A stretch of 64,000 bases of DNA from positions 5,170,501 to 5,234,500 of the forward strand of contig NZ_BNEA01000015.1 in NCBI RefSeq assembly GCF_016860525.1, read 5' to 3'. The stretch is from Streptomyces rubradiris. Lineage in GTDB: Bacteria; Actinomycetota; Actinomycetes; Streptomycetales; Streptomycetaceae. The position numbers and the translations under genes were made by a program. Shown here in pieces: positions 35,402-43,021 of the stretch. The notes beneath the pieces were generated by a model. The model was not told where the DNA came from, searched no databases, and saw only the letters and a list, made by a program, of their open reading frames with translations. How positions within the stretch are numbered: the stretch's first letter is position 1; every line of letters begins with the position of its first letter.

Positions 35402-38083
35402 ATGCCTGAAGAGGGAACGAGATTCGTCGAGGCGTTCAAGGCCGCGGTGAGGCCCGAGCCCCGGCGGATCCACCGCACGGAGCGACAGGGCGCGTTACCC
35501 GCGGTGGTGCTGTGCGATGACGGGGCCGCGGGAGGTGATCCGGATGCCGCTGCCGTCGCGATCAGGGAACTGGCGGCGTACGTGTGCCCCGATGCCGCGC
35601 ACAGAGGGGCCCGGCACGCGCTGATCGAGCCGGGCCGGCTCGTCGCCGGGCCGGACCGGACCGTGTGCGACGAGGTGATCGACCAGCTGGAAAGCGCGGA
35701 GCTGAACGGCGTCGGGCGGCTGCGGCTGCCCGAGGTCGCGCTGCTGAGGAGCCTGCTCAAGTGGGACCCCGACGCAGGCCCGGACGGGGCCAAGGAACCC
35801 GCCGTCAGGCTCCGCGACTACGCGTACGAAAGGCTGTGCGACTGTCACAAAGGTCTCATGGCGTTGCGCTGGCTGGCCGGAGGACAGCAGCCGGACCTCG
35901 GCGCCGGCCGGGGACTGCGGGACTTCCTCTTCATCCTGCTCCCCGTACCGCTGTTCTACTTCCTGCCCCGGTGGTTGTGGACGCTCCGCCGCGACCGGCG
36001 GCTGCTGCGCCAGGCGAAGAGGTTTCCCTGGTGGGCCTTCGCGCGGGGCAGGGAGGCGCACCCGGAGGCCGGGCGGTTCTTCGACACGGCCATCGCCTGG
36101 CGTCGTCGCCTGCGCGACGCCGAGGGCCACGAGAGGGCCGAGCTGATGGAGCGGGCGATGTGGGCCGCGCTGCTGTCGGACCTGCGGCACGCCAACCGTC
36201 CCGGGCGGCTGCGGCCCTACCGCCGGCGCCGGAGGACCCGGTGTGTCGTGCTGCTGTCACCTCCCGCCGGCAACGGTCAGCGGGAGGTCTTCGACCGTTG
36301 CCTGAAGGCGTACGAGGACGCCTGCGCGGTGATTCCCTACGCGTCGGTCGTCCTGGTGGCGGGCATGAGGGGCGAGGGCACGAGGAGCCTCGCCGATGTC
36401 GCCGCGCGGTGGAGGCCGCAGCGCACGCCCGAGCGGCAGACGGCACGCCTGTCGGAAAAGCTCCCCGAGCACGGAGTGCGGGTGCCTCCCTTGCCGGTGC
36501 CGTATTTCCGGCCGGTCGCCCGGGCCGGGGGTGAACTGGCCATCGAGGTCACGGCGTTGGCCGCCGCGTTGAGTGTGACCGCCTGGCTGGTGCTGACAGG
36601 TGCCCCTTCTCGCGGACACGCTCCCTCCCGCGCACACAGTCTCACGCCGTGCCTCGGCGGGGACTGGACCTCGGGGGCGTCCGCACCGCCGGTCCCCGCG
36701 TCCCCCGCCTCACCCGAGGAATACGCGCAGGCCCGCCGGATGATCACCGAGGAGAACCGCCGGGTCGACGAGACGGCACCCGCCGGGCACGTGCGTACGG
36801 TCGTCTATCTGGGGGCGAGCCGCGGCAACACCCGGTTCGGCTCGGGACTTCCGGAGCTCCGCGGTATCGCCCTGGGCCAGCGGGAGGCGAACAGGACCGC
36901 CCAGAGCGATATGAAACACGGGGTCTGGCTGAAGGTCGACGCGCGGGACGCGGGTGTGCGGTTCGAGCACGCCGCCGATGTGGCGCGACAGATCGTCCGG
37001 AAGGCCGCCGAAGACCGGGACGTCATCGGCGTGGTGGGGTTCTCGGAAAGCCGGGAGGAAAGCAGGAAGGCGATCGCCGAGCTGACCGCGGCGAGGATTC
37101 CGGTGATCATCAGCACCTCGACGGCCAACGCCATGCTTCCCAGCCGCAACTCCGGGTTCGTCCATCGCGTCTCTCCGGTCAACAGCCGGGAAACCGCCGT
37201 GGAGGCCGCCTTCGTCAAGTACGGGGCGATCATCGGGAACGACTCCCGCGACTGCCACACGGCGCGGGCCGCGGTGGTGGTACGGGACCCCAGCGACCTG
37301 TACAGCAACGAACTGGGCGAACAATTCGGCGCGCAGTTCGAGAAGCTCACCCGCGCCCGCCCCTACAACGTGGCCTACTACCAGACGAACGCGTCCGCCG
37401 TCCCGGCGCAGACCCCCGACTTCAGCACCGGCGACATCTCCCAGGTCGCCACAGCCGTCTGCTCCCAGTTGCGCAAAGGCGACCGGACCCTGCTGTACTG
37501 GGCGGCACGGGCAGAGGACTTCAGGACGTTCCTCAAGGAGTTCAACCAGGGCACCGCCTGCAGCAGCCGGCACCTGACCGTACTCGGCGGCAACGAACTG
37601 ACCAACGCCGCCCTCGCCGGTGAATTCCCCGGCGGTGACCGGCTGCGGCTTTATCACACCGCGCACGCCCTGCCCGTGGGCGACAAACGGCGCACCCAGA
37701 CGGCGACGGAATTCAGCGAGGAATACGCGTCCACGTGGAAGAACGATCTGTGGAGCAACGACGGCCACGCCGCCCAGGGCCGGGACGCGATCAGCCTCAT
37801 GGCCAAGGCGGCTTCCACCGTGGCCACCGGTGATCAGACGGTGACCAGCGAACTCGTCCAGAACACGCTCCACAACGGGATAAACCGAGTAGGAGCGAGC
37901 GGAGCACTCCGCTACCTCCCCGGTGACGCCGACCCCCAGGACAAGCCGGTGATCATCCTCCGCCACTTCGACAGGGGCAACCCCGTACCCGTCCTCGTCT
38001 GCGGGGCCTTCGACCTCACACCGGCGAATGATTACACCCGCTGGGGGCCGGACCGGCAGTACGAGTGCCCGACCGATCAGTGA
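35402..38083 (+). CDS. Large membrane protein with extracellular periplasmic-binding-protein-like domain, receptor-like
   Basis: The 893-aa protein has no signal peptide. The N-terminal 173 residues are cytoplasm-like and unrecognised (ALPAVVLCDDGAAGGDPDAA, RLRLPEVALLRSLLKWDPDA). A hydrophobic segment at about 174-195 (FLFILLPVPLFYFLPRWLW) is followed by an Arg-rich region with RRTRCVVLLSPPAGNGQREV near 280. A second membrane segment lies at about 380-401 (TALAAALSVTAWLVL). From about 460 to 870 there is a type I periplasmic-binding-like domain: RTVVYLGASRGNTRFGSGLP, VIGVVGFSESREES, IPVIISTSTANAMLP and YHTAHALPVG. The layout suggests a ligand sensor rather than transport, since no ABC genes are near. 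The ATG at 35402 has GGGGGA about 10 bases upstream. Function unknown. Confidence 0.8.
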   Translation: MPEEGTRFVEAFKAAVRPEPRRIHRTERQGALPAVVLCDDGAAGGDPDAAAVAIRELAAYVCPDAAHRGARHALIEPGRLVAGPDRTVCDEVIDQLESAELNGVGRLRLPEVALLRSLLKWDPDAGPDGAKEPAVRLRDYAYERLCDCHKGLMALRWLAGGQQPDLGAGRGLRDFLFILLPVPLFYFLPRWLWTLRRDRRLLRQAKRFPWWAFARGREAHPEAGRFFDTAIAWRRRLRDAEGHERAELMERAMWAALLSDLRHANRPGRLRPYRRRRRTRCVVLLSPPAGNGQREVFDRCLKAYEDACAVIPYASVVLVAGMRGEGTRSLADVAARWRPQRTPERQTARLSEKLPEHGVRVPPLPVPYFRPVARAGGELAIEVTALAAALSVTAWLVLTGAPSRGHAPSRAHSLTPCLGGDWTSGASAPPVPASPASPEEYAQARRMITEENRRVDETAPAGHVRTVVYLGASRGNTRFGSGLPELRGIALGQREANRTAQSDMKHGVWLKVDARDAGVRFEHAADVARQIVRKAAEDRDVIGVVGFSESREESRKAIAELTAARIPVIISTSTANAMLPSRNSGFVHRVSPVNSRETAVEAAFVKYGAIIGNDSRDCHTARAAVVVRDPSDLYSNELGEQFGAQFEKLTRARPYNVAYYQTNASAVPAQTPDFSTGDISQVATAVCSQLRKGDRTLLYWAARAEDFRTFLKEFNQGTACSSRHLTVLGGNELTNAALAGEFPGGDRLRLYHTAHALPVGDKRRTQTATEFSEEYASTWKNDLWSNDGHAAQGRDAISLMAKAASTVATGDQTVTSELVQNTLHNGINRVGASGALRYLPGDADPQDKPVIILRHFDRGNPVPVLVCGAFDLTPANDYTRWGPDRQYECPTDQ

Positions 38084-38105
38084 TTCCGGAGCGGTGGTGA
38101 AGGTC

Positions 38106-38252
38106 ATGACCGACAAGCCGGGTCCGCTGGAGCGGATCGACGGCCGCTGGGTCCTGGGGGACGACCCGGCGGCCGGAACCCTCTCGCACCGCCGACACCC
38201 GGAAGAAGCGCGTGAGCCGACCAGCAGAACCAGACCCCGGCCCAGACCCTGA
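38106..38252 (+). CDS. Possible small gene of unknown function
   Basis: A 48-codon frame starting MTDKPGPLERIDGRWVLGDD lies 22 bp after the receptor-like gene, with GGTGAAGG before the ATG. The first half looks protein-like; the second half is Arg/Pro/Thr-rich. It may be a real small gene or the remnant of a longer one. No relatives are recognised. Confidence 0.25.
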   Translation: MTDKPGPLERIDGRWVLGDDPAAGTLSHRRHPEEAREPTSRTRPRPRP

Positions 38253-38318
38253 CGAAGCACTTCTAGGGTGTCATCGACGCCGGATGCACCCCGGCCCGGC
38301 CCATCCGAGGGAACGCCC

Positions 38319-38939
38319 ATGTCCGACACCCACCGCCAGCCGATCCCCACCGACCGTGCTCTCGGCCCCGGCAAGACGCCCGTCCCCGATGAAGAACGGC
38401 ACCTGGCCACCACCGTCGCGGCCCACCCGATGCTCGGCAGCGTCGGCGCCCTCGCGAGGCTGCTCGCGCACCTCCCTCCGGAGCTGCCCCTCTGGCTCGA
38501 CGAGCACGTCCGCTGGGACCCGGACGAACGCCTGAAGCAGCAGCTCCTCACCGTCACCCCACGCATCGTCTGGGTGGACACGGCCGACGAGACCGAGGAC
38601 GCCTCCATGGAGCCCGGTCTGGAGCTCGGGACGGTGTGCATCCCCTTCGACAGCACCCCGGACGTCCAGGCAGCCGTGGCCGTCCGCCGGGACCTGCTGC
38701 CCGCCGACCCCTACGCCAGTGCCGAGGAGCGCCTGGAACAGGGAGACGTTCCCGGCGCGCTGGGGGACCTCGCCACCCTCCTCCAGGACATCGCCGCACT
38801 GCTCTCGGACGTCACCGACGGCTTGGACAGGGGCTCCCCCGACACCGAGTCGCTGCGCGTCGAGGCGTCGACGATCGGACAGGCCGCCGCGCGGATCGCC
38901 CGGCTGGCGAAGACCGGCCCGGAGGGGGACCGCGGCTGA
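38319..38939 (+). CDS. Hypothetical protein
   Basis: The 206-aa soluble acidic product contains PELPLWLDEHVRWDPDERLK, TPRIVWVDTADETEDASMEP and a helical C-terminal half (LEQGDVPGALGDLATLLQDI, then SLRVEASTIGQAAARIARLA). There is no signal peptide or membrane segment and no family is recognised. GAGGGA 7 bases before the ATG at 38319 supports this start over an in-frame ATG at 38268. It lies in the accessory segment between the receptor-like gene and the arsenic genes. Coding bias is good, so it is probably real. Confidence 0.65.
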   Translation: MSDTHRQPIPTDRALGPGKTPVPDEERHLATTVAAHPMLGSVGALARLLAHLPPELPLWLDEHVRWDPDERLKQQLLTVTPRIVWVDTADETEDASMEPGLELGTVCIPFDSTPDVQAAVAVRRDLLPADPYASAEERLEQGDVPGALGDLATLLQDIAALLSDVTDGLDRGSPDTESLRVEASTIGQAAARIARLAKTGPEGDRG

Positions 38940-38943
38940 CCGG

Positions 38944-39204
38944 CTGCACCCGCGGCACTCGGCGGACGAGCAGACCGCCGCCCGGCGGAAGCGCGCCTCG
39001 GCCCCGCTGCCGGCCGCCGGCACCCCGGTGTACGAGGGCCCGGCACCGTCCGGCCGGGTCCTGTGCCTCAGCCGCACCGGGTTCCAGGAGCTGCTTGGCA
39101 AGGCCACTGCCGGCGACACGATCCGCATCGCCGACGCGGGTCCGCACCCGGCGGCGCGGCCGGCACCATCACGTCACCTCGTCACCGCCGCCCGGCCGTC
39201 CTGA
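38944..39204 (+). other. Gene-poor stretch with a possible coding remnant
   Basis: Between the hypothetical gene and arsC lie about 297 bp without a confident gene. The plus frame here reads as a plausible protein tail (PVYEGPAPSGRVLCLSRTGF, then GKATAGDTIRIADAG) but has no credible start, because it opens inside the previous gene in another frame. It may be the 3' end of a decayed gene. Confidence 0.35.
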
Positions 39205-39236
39205 GCACTACTGGAGCACGACGTCCAGGGTGCCGT

Positions 39237-39659
39237 TCACGCGCGGGCCGGTGGTGCGATCTCGGTGATCAGGGCGCGGACGCGTTCTTCGATCTCGTCG
39301 CGGATGGGGCGGACGGCGTCGACGCCTTGGCCGGCCGGGTCGGGGAGCCGCCAGTCGAGGTAGCGCTTGCCGGGGAAGACGGGACAGGTGTCGCCGCAGC
39401 CCATGGTGATGACGACGTCGGAAGCCTGTACGGCTTCCACGGTCAGCACCTTGGGCACCTCGGCGGAGATGTCGATACCGACCTCGGCGAGCGCTTCGAC
39501 CACGGCCGGATTGACCGTGCCGGCGGGGGCGGAACCCGCGGAGCGCACCTGGACGCGGTCACCGGCGAGGTGGGTGAGGAAGGCGGCGGCCATCTGCGAG
39601 CGTCCGGCGTTGTGGACGCAGACGAACAGCACCGACGGTTGTCGCGGGGTGTCAGGCAC
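39237..39659 (-). CDS. arsC: Arsenate reductase, low-molecular-weight phosphatase type
   Basis: The 140-aa product reduces arsenate to arsenite. The phosphatase loop is CVHNAGRSQMAAAF (Cys14, Arg20 region). MGCGDTCPVFPGKRYLDWRL and the acid DPAG segment are diagnostic of the ArsC/Wzb-like arsenate reductase group. The protein would use a thiol partner (thioredoxin or mycothiol); the second Cys pair in GCGDTC may form the disulfide relay. It is the last gene of the arsR-acr3-arsC operon and overlaps acr3 by 8 bp. The ATG at 39659 gives the typical N-terminus. Confidence 0.93.
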   Translation of the reverse strand: MPDTPRQPSVLFVCVHNAGRSQMAAAFLTHLAGDRVQVRSAGSAPAGTVNPAVVEALAEVGIDISAEVPKVLTVEAVQASDVVITMGCGDTCPVFPGKRYLDWRLPDPAGQGVDAVRPIRDEIEERVRALITEIAPPARA

Positions 39660-40749
39660 GGGTGGGCTCTTCCTGCGGTGTGGGGGCGGTCGGACTGGCG
39701 AAGTAGCGGCGCGCGTACAGGGCCACGTGGACCAGTCCGATCAGTACGGGTACTTCGATGAGCGGTCCGACGACGCCGGCCAGGGCCTGTCCCGAGGAGG
39801 CGCCGAAGGTGGCGATGGCCACGGCGATGGCCAGCTCGAAGTTGTTGCCCGCGGCGGTGAAGGCGAGCGTGGTGGCCCGCGGGTGGTCGAGTCCGACGGC
39901 CCGGCCCAGCAGCATGGACCCCGCCCACATGAGCGCGAAGTAGACCAGCAGCGGCAGCGCGATGCGGGCCACGTCGAGCGGCCGGCCGGTGATGGCGTCG
40001 CCCTGGAGGGCGAAGAGGAGGACGATCGTGAACAGCAGGCCGTACAGGGCGAACGGGCCGATGCGCGGGATCAGTTCCGCCTCGTACCAGGATCGGCCCT
40101 TGAGTTTCTCGCCGACGCGGCGGGTCAGGTAGCCGGCCGCGAGCGGGATGCCGAGGAAGACCAGCACGCTGCGGGCGATCTCCCACACGGACACGTCGAG
40201 TCCGGTCTGTTCCAGGCCGAGCAGGCCGGGCAGGGCCTGGAGGTAGAACCAGCCGAGCGCGGAGAACGCGATCACCTGGAACACGGAGTTGAGCGCGACC
40301 AGGACGGCCGCCGCTTCCCGGTGTCCGCAGGCCAGGTCGTTCCAGATGACGACCATGGCGATGCAGCGGGCGAGACCGACGATGATCAGCCCGGTGCGGT
40401 ACTCGGGCAGGTCCGCCAGGAACAGCCAGGCCAGCGCGAACATGAGCGCCGGACCGATGATCCAGTTCAGCAGCAGCGAGGGCAGCAGCAGGCGCCGGTC
40501 CCGCGTCACGGTGCCGAGCCGGTCGTAGCGGACCTTGGCCAGCACCGGGTACATCATCACGAGCAGGCCCAGCGCGATCGGCAGGGACACCCCGCTCACC
40601 GTCACGGTGGCCAGCGCGTCGCCGAGCCCCGGCACCAGACGGCCGAGGCCGAGGCCCACGGCCATGGCGGCGAGGATCCACACGGCCAGGTAGCGGTCCA
40701 GGAACGACAGCCGTCCGGCCACGCTCCGTTCAGGCGCGGCAGTGCTCAT
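39652..40749 (-). CDS. acr3: Arsenite efflux permease, ACR3 family
   Basis: The 365-aa protein has about 10 membrane helices. Hallmarks of ACR3 are YPVLAKVRYDRLG, LIIVGLARCIAMVVIWNDLA (with the conserved Cys needed for arsenite transport), LACGHREAAAVLVALNSVFQ and TTLAFTAAGNNFELAIAVAI. It expels arsenite made by ArsC. It starts on an ATG that overlaps the arsR stop (ATGA) and its end overlaps arsC, so all three are translationally coupled under ArsR. Confidence 0.94.
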   Translation of the reverse strand: MSTAAPERSVAGRLSFLDRYLAVWILAAMAVGLGLGRLVPGLGDALATVTVSGVSLPIALGLLVMMYPVLAKVRYDRLGTVTRDRRLLLPSLLLNWIIGPALMFALAWLFLADLPEYRTGLIIVGLARCIAMVVIWNDLACGHREAAAVLVALNSVFQVIAFSALGWFYLQALPGLLGLEQTGLDVSVWEIARSVLVFLGIPLAAGYLTRRVGEKLKGRSWYEAELIPRIGPFALYGLLFTIVLLFALQGDAITGRPLDVARIALPLLVYFALMWAGSMLLGRAVGLDHPRATTLAFTAAGNNFELAIAVAIATFGASSGQALAGVVGPLIEVPVLIGLVHVALYARRYFASPTAPTPQEEPTRA

Positions 40750-41153
40750 GAGCCGGCACCGGCCCTCTCGCCACGGTCGGACACCGGAGTGCCGCCGGGG
40801 CGCGACAGGATGCCCGCCAGCCGATCGGTCGTCTCCGGCAGCAGCCAGTAGTACACCCACGTCCCGCGCCGCTCGCAGTCGATCAGACCGGCCTGCCGCA
40901 GCAGCTTGAGGTGGTGCGAGATGGTCGGCTGCGACAGGTCGAAGGCCGGGGTCAGCTCGCACACGCACACCTCCCCGCCCGCCTTCGAGGCGATCATCGA
41001 CAGCAGCCGCAGCCGGACCGGATCACCGAGCGCCTTGAAGACTTTCGCCAGGTCGACGGCCTGTTCTTCGTCCAGCGGAGCGGTCAGCAGCCCCGGGCAG
41101 CACGCGTCGGCGCCGCCGGTTGCTTCGACCACCACAAGCTCTTGCTTCGACAT
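40746..41153 (-). CDS. arsR: ArsR family metalloregulator
   Basis: The 135-aa winged-helix repressor has AVDLAKVFKALGDPVRLRLL, EVCVCELTPAFDLSQPTISH and HLKLLRQAGLIDCERRGTWV. The Cys pair in VCVCEL at the DNA-recognition helix entrance is the arsenite-binding signature, with further Cys near the N-terminus (ACCPG) and in LIDCE. Binding of As(III) should release DNA and switch on arsR-acr3-arsC and the divergent arsI. The ATG at 41153 follows TAGACGT and lacks a ribosome site, so it may be leaderless. Promoters and operator must lie in the 79-bp gap to arsI. Confidence 0.93.
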   Translation of the reverse strand: MSKQELVVVEATGGADACCPGLLTAPLDEEQAVDLAKVFKALGDPVRLRLLSMIASKAGGEVCVCELTPAFDLSQPTISHHLKLLRQAGLIDCERRGTWVYYWLLPETTDRLAGILSRPGGTPVSDRGERAGAGS

Positions 41154-41232
41154 ACGTCTATGTTGACAGCCTTCGATCCAGCCCGCAATGTTGCATCGAC
41201 GGATATCAATCCAAGCGGATGGGAGTACCGCC

Positions 41233-41661
41233 ATGTCCCGCGCTCAGCTCGCCCTGCGTGTCAGCGACCTGGAGGCGTCGATCACCTTCTACTCGAAGCT
41301 GTTCGGTACCGAACCGGCCAAGCGGCGCGAGGGGTACGCCAACTTCGCCATCGCCGAACCCCCGCTCAAGCTCGTCCTCATCCAGGGCGAGCCCGGCCAG
41401 GACACCCGCCTGGATCATCTCGGCGTCGAGGTCGAGTCCGCCGGCCAGGTCACCGCGGCGACCGAACGCCTCAAGGACGCCGGCCTGGCCACGTTCGAGG
41501 AGAACGACACCTCCTGCTGCTACGCCCTCCAGGACAAGGTCTGGGTCCACGGCCCCGGCCGGGAGCCCTGGGAGGTCTACGTCGTCAAGGCCGACGCCGA
41601 CACCCTCGGCGAGAGCGCCCGGACCGGGCCGAGCGACGACGACTGCTGCCCGGTCCGCTGA
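41233..41661 (+). CDS. arsI: ArsI/CadI family metalloenzyme, probable organoarsenical C-As lyase
   Basis: The 142-aa single VOC (glyoxalase-fold) protein starts MSRAQLALRVSDLEASITFY. It has metal ligands in TRLDHLGVEVES and PWEVYVVKADA, and a vicinal Cys pair in ENDTSCCYALQDKVWVHGPG. In known ArsI enzymes such a pair binds trivalent methyl- or phenyl-arsenicals for carbon-arsenic bond cleavage. The C-terminus has another pair (DDDCCPVR). It is divergent from the ars operon. GGGAG 7 bases before the ATG at 41233 fixes the start. A simple Cd/As-binding role (CadI) is the alternative. Confidence 0.87.
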   Translation: MSRAQLALRVSDLEASITFYSKLFGTEPAKRREGYANFAIAEPPLKLVLIQGEPGQDTRLDHLGVEVESAGQVTAATERLKDAGLATFEENDTSCCYALQDKVWVHGPGREPWEVYVVKADADTLGESARTGPSDDDCCPVR

Positions 41662-41664
41662 AGT

Positions 41665-42420
41665 TCAGGCGTTGTAGCCGCCATGGGCGTCCAGCACCGC
41701 GCCCGTGACGTACGACGCGGCGGGGCTCGCCAGGAAGGCGATCGCCGCGGCGATCTCGTCGGGGTGCCCCATGCGTCGCAGGGCCAGCGAGTTCAGCAGG
41801 GCGTCGAGGGTCTCGGGGTCCGGCGGTTGCATGCCGCCCTCCATCAGTCCGGCCTCCACGACGTTGGCCGTGATGTTCCGGGGTCCGAGGTCGCGGGCGA
41901 CGCCCATGGTGTACCGCTCGATCCCGGCCTTGGTCGCCGCGTAGTCGGCGAGTCCGGGGGCGCCGACGCGGGAGCCCAGGCCGGAACTCACCGTGATGAC
42001 GCGACCGCCCGTGCGCATCACCCGGGAGGCGGCCCGGATGACGGCGATCACGCCGAGGTAGTTGGTGGCGTGCATCCGGTCCAGTGCGGCGGTGTCGGCG
42101 TCCGGGTCGTCCACCCTGCGGCCCTGCTCCACCGAGATCGCCGCGTTGTTGACGAGGATGTCCAGCCCGCCGAAGTGCGCGACCACGTCATCGATCAGGG
42201 CCGGTGCCCGGCTCGTGTCCGCCTGGTCGGACCGGAAGGCGACGGCCTTGGCTCCCTTGCCGAGCACCTCGTCGGCGACGGCCCGCGCCTGCTCCTCGGA
42301 GCTGACGTAGGTGAAGGCGACGTCGGCGCCCTGCTCGGCCAGCAGCCGCACGGTCGCGGCCCCCAGTCCGCGCGACCCGCCGGTGACCAGGGCGACCTTG
42401 CCCATGAGTGGCTTGCTCAT
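41665..42420 (-). CDS. Short-chain dehydrogenase/reductase
   Basis: The 251-aa classical SDR has the cofactor loop TGGSRGLGAATVRLL at about 14, NNAAISVE, catalytic Ser in TVSSGLGSRVG, and Y-A-A-T-K in LADYAATKAGIE. The start region ADVAFTYVSSEEQARAVADE suggests NADP(H). GAGGTGAG precedes the ATG at 42420. It is divergent from an Rrf2-type regulator with two inverted repeats in between, so expression is probably induced by whatever that regulator senses. It ends 3 bp from the arsI stop. The substrate is unknown. Confidence 0.9.
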   Translation of the reverse strand: MSKPLMGKVALVTGGSRGLGAATVRLLAEQGADVAFTYVSSEEQARAVADEVLGKGAKAVAFRSDQADTSRAPALIDDVVAHFGGLDILVNNAAISVEQGRRVDDPDADTAALDRMHATNYLGVIAVIRAASRVMRTGGRVITVSSGLGSRVGAPGLADYAATKAGIERYTMGVARDLGPRNITANVVEAGLMEGGMQPPDPETLDALLNSLALRRMGHPDEIAAAIAFLASPAASYVTGAVLDAHGGYNA

Positions 42421-42467
42421 GCTTCTCACCTCGCTGATTGACCCTCCTGGCAGTCGAAACATTAGTT

Positions 42468-42517
42468 GTTACGACCGTTGGTCGCAACCAAAGCTGTTAC
42501 GACTGTGCCGTCGTAAC
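42468..42517. promoter_or_regulatory. Two inverted repeats, likely Rrf2 operators
   Basis: GTTACGAC-5 bp-GTCGCAAC at 42468-42488 (one mismatch) and GTTACGAC-6 bp-GTCGTAAC at 42496-42517 (perfect arms) lie between the divergent SDR and Rrf2 genes, 28 bp apart. Repetition of the same half-site four times in 50 bp makes them the likely operators of the Rrf2 protein. Confidence 0.75.
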
Positions 42518-42547
42518 ATGAGACGTTGCGGTCGGGAGGAGAAGGCC

Positions 42548-43021
42548 ATGAGCGCCAACAGCAGGCTGACCATCGCCGCGCACGCGCTGGCATGGATCGG
42601 GCTCTATCAGCGCCATGGCCACGAGGTCGCCACCTCCGAGCAGATCGCGACCAGCGCGAACACCAACCCCGTGGTGATCAGGCGGCTGCTCGGCGAGCTG
42701 CGCAGGGCCGGGCTCGTGGAGTCCCGGCGGGGCGTGGGCGCGGGCTGGTCGCTGGCGCGCGAGCCGTCGTCGATGACCCTGCTCGACGTGTACGAGGCGG
42801 TGGAACCCGGCCCTCTCTTCGCGATGCACCGTGCCACCCCGGACCAGGGATGCGTGGTGGGCCGCGCCATCCAGCCGACGATGCGGAGCATCTACGAGGG
42901 CATCGAGGAGACTCTGAGACGCGAACTGGCCCGCGTCACGCTCGAGGACGTAATCCGGGACGTACTCGCGGCATCTAGTGCCGCATCAGGCAACGCTCGC
43001 CCTGTCGATTACTTCACGTAG
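42548..43021 (+). CDS. Rrf2 family transcriptional regulator with 3' end altered by IS insertion
   Basis: The 157-aa product has an Rrf2 winged helix: SRLTIAAHALAWIGLYQRHG, VATSEQIATSANTNPVVIRR and LRRAGLVESRRGVGAGWSLA. It has only one Cys (QGCVVG), so it lacks the iron-sulfur cluster ligands of IscR/NsrR and resembles the YwnA branch. GGAGGAGAAGG precedes the ATG at 42548. The reading frame runs into the IS630 element at 42978; the last 14 residues (about SAASGNARPVDYFT) are encoded by the element's terminal repeat. The DNA-binding and dimer parts look complete, so it may still work. Confidence 0.85.
   Translation: MSANSRLTIAAHALAWIGLYQRHGHEVATSEQIATSANTNPVVIRRLLGELRRAGLVESRRGVGAGWSLAREPSSMTLLDVYEAVEPGPLFAMHRATPDQGCVVGRAIQPTMRSIYEGIEETLRRELARVTLEDVIRDVLAASSAASGNARPVDYFT
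42978..43002 (+). repeat. Left terminal inverted repeat of the IS630 element
   Basis: The repeat begins GTGCCGCATCAGGCAACG, then C, then TCGCCC. It matches the right end except for C/T at position 19. The transposase stop codon lies within it. Confidence 0.92.

Noticed and set aside
35402..38083. Ordinary branched-chain amino acid ABC transporter binding protein
   Set aside because: No N-terminal signal or lipobox, two internal membrane segments, a large N-terminal region, and no permease or ATPase genes nearby.
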